NCBI GenBank assembly: GCA_024641625.1
Contig: JAHECQ010000192.1
Coordinates: 1 to 7,492 of the forward strand
Direction of reading: 5' to 3'
Origin: Acidimicrobiales bacterium
GTDB taxonomy: Bacteria; Actinomycetota; Acidimicrobiia; Acidimicrobiales; SZUA-35
Length of the DNA stretch: 7,492 nt
The position numbers and the translations under genes are program-made. Below the pieces are notes generated by a model that ran no database searches, was not told the DNA's origin, and was given only the letters and a program-made list of their open reading frames with translations. Each line of letters opens with the position of its first letter. Position 1 is the first letter of the stretch. Below, piece by piece: positions 4,722-7,492 of the stretch.

Positions 4722-7492
4722 GGCCCGATCTCCAGCTTCACGAGGTCCTCCAGCTGCCGGTCATCGAGCGAGGCGATCCAGCTCTCGCCCGAGGTGACCA
4801 CGCGATCAGCCAAGCGACGTTTGTGCGCCAGGAGCTCGGCAACCCGATCCTCGACGGTTCCCTCGGTGATGATGCGATGAACCGTGACCACCTTGTCCTG
4901 GCCGATGCGATGCGCTCGATCGGTTGCCTGATCCTCCACCGCCGGGTTCCACCAGCGGTCATAGTGCACCACCTGGGTTGCCCGAGTGAGGTTGAGGCCG
5001 GTGCCCGCGGCTTTGAGCGACAGCACCAACACCGGCAGCTCCCCGGACTGGAACCTATCGACCAGCACCGAACGAGCGGGGATCGGCAACCCGCCATGCA
5101 ACAGCTCGACCTCGACACCCCGGTCCCTGAGGTGACGGACCAACAAGTCCCCCATGGTCACGTATTGGGAGAACACCAAGGTCGATTCACCGGAGCGACG
5201 GGCATTGTCGAGCAGATGGTCCAGCGCGTCGAGTTTCCCGGACCGACCGGCCAGAGGTGCCACTTCGCCCAGGTACTGCGCCGGATGGTTGGTGATCTGC
5301 TTGAGCGAGGTGAGCAGCTTGAGCACCATGCCGTGCCGCTTCGCCCCGTCGGACAGCTGCACCAGCCGGAGCATCTCGCGGACGGTCGCATGATAGAGCG
5401 TCACCTGCTCCGGGCTGAGGGGAACGACGACGTCGTGTTCGGTCTTGGGTGGCAACTCCGGCGCGATGGTCGGGTCGGACTTGACCCGGCGCAGCAGGAA
5501 CGGCTCGAGTAGCCGACCCAGGGACTCGGCGGCTTGCAGATTGTCGTCGCGCTCGATGGGAACGGCCACCCGGCGCCGGAAGTTGTCGAGGCTGCCGAGC
5601 AATCCGGGCACCGCCCAATCGATGATCGACCACAGCTCGGTGAGCCGGTTCTCGACCGGAGTGCCCGACAGGGCGATCCTCGACCCGGCGGGCACCTTGC
5701 GCAGCGCACGGGCGGTGCGAGAGCGAGGATTCTTGGCATGTTGTGCCTCATCGGCGATGCACAGGTCCCAGTCGATCTCGGCCAGATTGTCGACCTCGGT
5801 CCGCAGGACCCCATAGGTGGTGATCACCATCTCGTTGGGCGCCAGGTCCTCGAGAGAGCGGTCAGATCCGTGATAACGACGAACCACCGCCCCCGGGATG
5901 AACTTCGCCGCCTCCCGCTGCCAATTGGCCACGAGCGAGGTGGGGCATACCACCAGGGTCCGTCCCTGGCGCAGCTGGTGCAACGCAAGCACCTGCAGGG
6001 TCTTGCCCAATCCCATGTCGTCGGCCAGACAGCCACCGAGACCGAGTTCCACCAGACCGGCCATCCACGCAAGACCCCGCCGTTGATACGGCCGCAGCTC
6101 GGCCACCAGACCCGGCGGGTCGGGGACCTCCTGACCCCCCGCCAGATCGGTCAGACGATCGACCAGGGCGGCTACTGCGCCTTCGGCCCGCACGTCGATC
6201 GCGGTGGTGTCCAGCGCCTCCGGGGAGCCGTCGATGCTCTGACCGAACAGTTCATCCAGTTCCAGGGGGTTCCCGAGCAACGCACCCAGTGCTTCGCCTG
6301 CGGTGAGACATGGCGGACGGGCCAGCAGATCACGACGGGACCGGGCCGACAGACGCACCCAGCGCCCGCGGACGGGAACGATGGAACGTTTCGCCTGGGA
6401 CAAGGCCTCGAGCTCATCCTTGCTCAACGCAATGCCGTCGAGCAGGAACTCCCAATCGACCTGGACGAGGCTGTCGAAGCCCACCACCGTGCCCAACGAG
6501 TCGCCGGGAGCGCTCGTGCCGACCACCAGTCGCCGTTCGACATCGGAGGTCACCAGCTCGGCCGACCAACGGACGTCGATCCCTGCAGCCGCGAGATCGT
6601 CGACCGAGTCGAGGAAACGGTCGAGGTCGGCGTCACCGAGCGCCAGTTCGCGCGGGCGCTCGGCCTCGAGCGCCGGTGCCAGCACCGGGCAGATCTCCGA
6701 GGCCTGACGAAGCGCGCTGAGGAAGTCGAGATCGACCTGGTCGCCGAACTTGGCCAGCACGTCGTCGTCGACCCGCCAGAGATCCGCCGCCGAGATTCGC
6801 AACGAGGGGTCGCGCGTCGGTCGCAAGCCGAACTCGACACGCCACTGCTGCGCGGTGCCCTCGTCGGCACTCGCCGAGGTGAATCCGGGGGGAGCCGCCC
6901 CATCGAGTGGCGGGAGCACGAGCAAGGCCAGATGAGCCGACCGACACAGCCGACCGGCGACGTCGGTGACCCAGGGTCGCAGCTGTCGCACTCGTGTGGG
7001 CTGCAGGTCGGCGAACACCGGGCTCGACGCGAGCCGGGAGGAAGCGGGAGCCCGAAGCAGGCGATCGGCAACGGCGTCCCAACAGGCGCGGATGGCAAAC
7101 TCGGGATCTGTCGGCACAAGCCGGAGCGGAGCATCCGCCGCCGGCGCGGCGTAGGCGATCGAGGGCAACGATCGGGCCAAGGCCTCGACGTGGGCGAGCT
7201 GCTGACCATCGAGTGGGTCGACCCGCCAGGTGTCCCACCCCTCGGGGCTCACCCAGGGGAGCACTCGGCCCTGGGCGACAAGCGTGAGACCGGCTCGCAC
7301 GATCGCGGCCCACCGCTTGACCGAGTCGGTGACCGGAGCCGATGACGGGAGCGCGGCGAAGAGCTCGATGGCGTCACGCAACACCAATCGCGCCACGGTG
7401 ACCCGACGACGACCGGCAGCGGGGGTGATGAGCTCGACCTCACCGTACTTCCAGGCCTCGGGAGCCAGGAGTTGCGGGACTCCGGATTGCCG
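4718..7492 (-). CDS. SNF2-family DEAD/DEAH-like ATPase (5' partial)
   Basis: A bacterial SNF2/Swi2 superfamily 2 ATPase, expected to translocate on double-stranded DNA and remodel protein-DNA contacts. The frame stays open to the right edge: 32 codons before GTG 7396 have no stop and read as family-like sequence (AGRRRVTVARLVLRDAI), so the true start lies outside the window. Numbered from GTG 7396, the N-terminal part (1-430) includes the bacterial SNF2-associated region near DWEFLLDGIALSKDELEAL (314-332). Motif I is DDMGLGKT (459-466), motif II DEAQ (549-552), motif III SGTP (577-580), motif IV TLVFSQY (739-745), motif V SLKAAGTGLNL (793-803) and motif VI DQATDRAHRIGQ (822-833), with R827 and R830. 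All ATPase motifs are intact. The 3' end overlaps the SWIM gene by 4 bp (ATGA). No methylase, nuclease or other defence gene is visible nearby, so a role in housekeeping chromosome metabolism or in defence cannot be decided. Confidence 0.95.
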   Translation of the reverse strand, partial: RQSGVPQLLAPEAWKYGEVELITPAAGRRRVTVARLVLRDAIELFAALPSSAPVTDSVKRWAAIVRAGLTLVAQGRVLPWVSPEGWDTWRVDPLDGQQLAHVEALARSLPSIAYAAPAADAPLRLVPTDPEFAIRACWDAVADRLLRAPASSRLASSPVFADLQPTRVRQLRPWVTDVAGRLCRSAHLALLVLPPLDGAAPPGFTSASADEGTAQQWRVEFGLRPTRDPSLRISAADLWRVDDDVLAKFGDQVDLDFLSALRQASEICPVLAPALEAERPRELALGDADLDRFLDSVDDLAAAGIDVRWSAELVTSDVERRLVVGTSAPGDSLGTVVGFDSLVQVDWEFLLDGIALSKDELEALSQAKRSIVPVRGRWVRLSARSRRDLLARPPCLTAGEALGALLGNPLELDELFGQSIDGSPEALDTTAIDVRAEGAVAALVDRLTDLAGGQEVPDPPGLVAELRPYQRRGLAWMAGLVELGLGGCLADDMGLGKTLQVLALHQLRQGRTLVVCPTSLVANWQREAAKFIPGAVVRRYHGSDRSLEDLAPNEMVITTYGVLRTEVDNLAEIDWDLCIADEAQHAKNPRSRTARALRKVPAGSRIALSGTPVENRLTELWSIIDWAVPGLLGSLDNFRRRVAVPIERDDNLQAAESLGRLLEPFLLRRVKSDPTIAPELPPKTEHDVVVPLSPEQVTLYHATVREMLRLVQLSDGAKRHGMVLKLLTSLKQITNHPAQYLGEVAPLAGRSGKLDALDHLLDNARRSGESTLVFSQYVTMGDLLVRHLRDRGVEVELLHGGLPIPARSVLVDRFQSGELPVLVLSLKAAGTGLNLTRATQVVHYDRWWNPAVEDQATDRAHRIGQDKVVTVHRIITEGTVEDRVAELLAHKRRLADRVVTSGESWIASLDDRQLEDLVKLEIGP

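Noticed and set aside
5534..7345. 603-codon plus-strand frame opposite the SNF2 gene, with further frames at 4703-5512 and 3960-4706
   Set aside because: All lie antisense to genes with intact SNF2 and SWIM motifs, and their products show no domain pattern.
4718..7492. Calling the SNF2-SWIM pair a DISARM or other named defence system
   Set aside because: None of the partner genes of those systems is in the window, and this pair is widespread in actinobacteria outside obvious defence contexts.

Overview
This window is GC-rich DNA with dense gene packing, short gaps and 4 to 8 bp gene overlaps. It looks like an actinobacterium, possibly one of the Acidimicrobiia. That placement is inferred from gene content and style: an F420-type PPOX-fold protein, a DUF35/thiolase pair, a large SNF2 ATPase coupled to a SWIM-finger protein, and a likely leaderless promoter. 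No marker gene confirms it. I see no rRNA, tRNA, CRISPR array, insertion sequence or integrase.

Layout. At the left edge (1-437) the last codons of an unidentified gene overlap the start of a PPOX-class F420-type flavin/deazaflavin protein. Positions 438-562 form a regulatory intergenic region with a sigma-28-like promoter candidate, a 9-bp direct repeat and a hairpin that reaches into a ribosome binding site. This leads to a 57-codon gene (563-736) whose product resembles an Sm/Hfq-type small beta barrel. Next is a GAF plus degenerate GGDEF protein (818-1873). It has lost key catalytic residues but keeps the c-di-GMP inhibitory-site RxxD, so it is probably a c-di-GMP sensor and not a cyclase. 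Then comes a two-gene acyl-CoA unit on the plus strand: a thiolase-superfamily protein (1940-3103) and a zinc-ribbon/OB-fold DUF35 partner (3159-3563). On the minus strand, converging on these, are a SNF2-family ATPase (4718 to beyond the right edge) and a SWIM zinc-finger protein (3600-4721). These two overlap by ATGA and are almost certainly co-translated.

How the genes may work together. The thiolase and DUF35 proteins most likely form one complex, as such pairs do elsewhere. The SNF2 and SWIM proteins form a recurrent nucleic-acid-related pair. The short Sm-like protein and the c-di-GMP-sensor candidate are neighbours in the same direction. With the sigma-28-like promoter, they raise the possibility of a small motility or lifestyle regulatory module. 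This is the least described part of the window, and the functional link is an inference.
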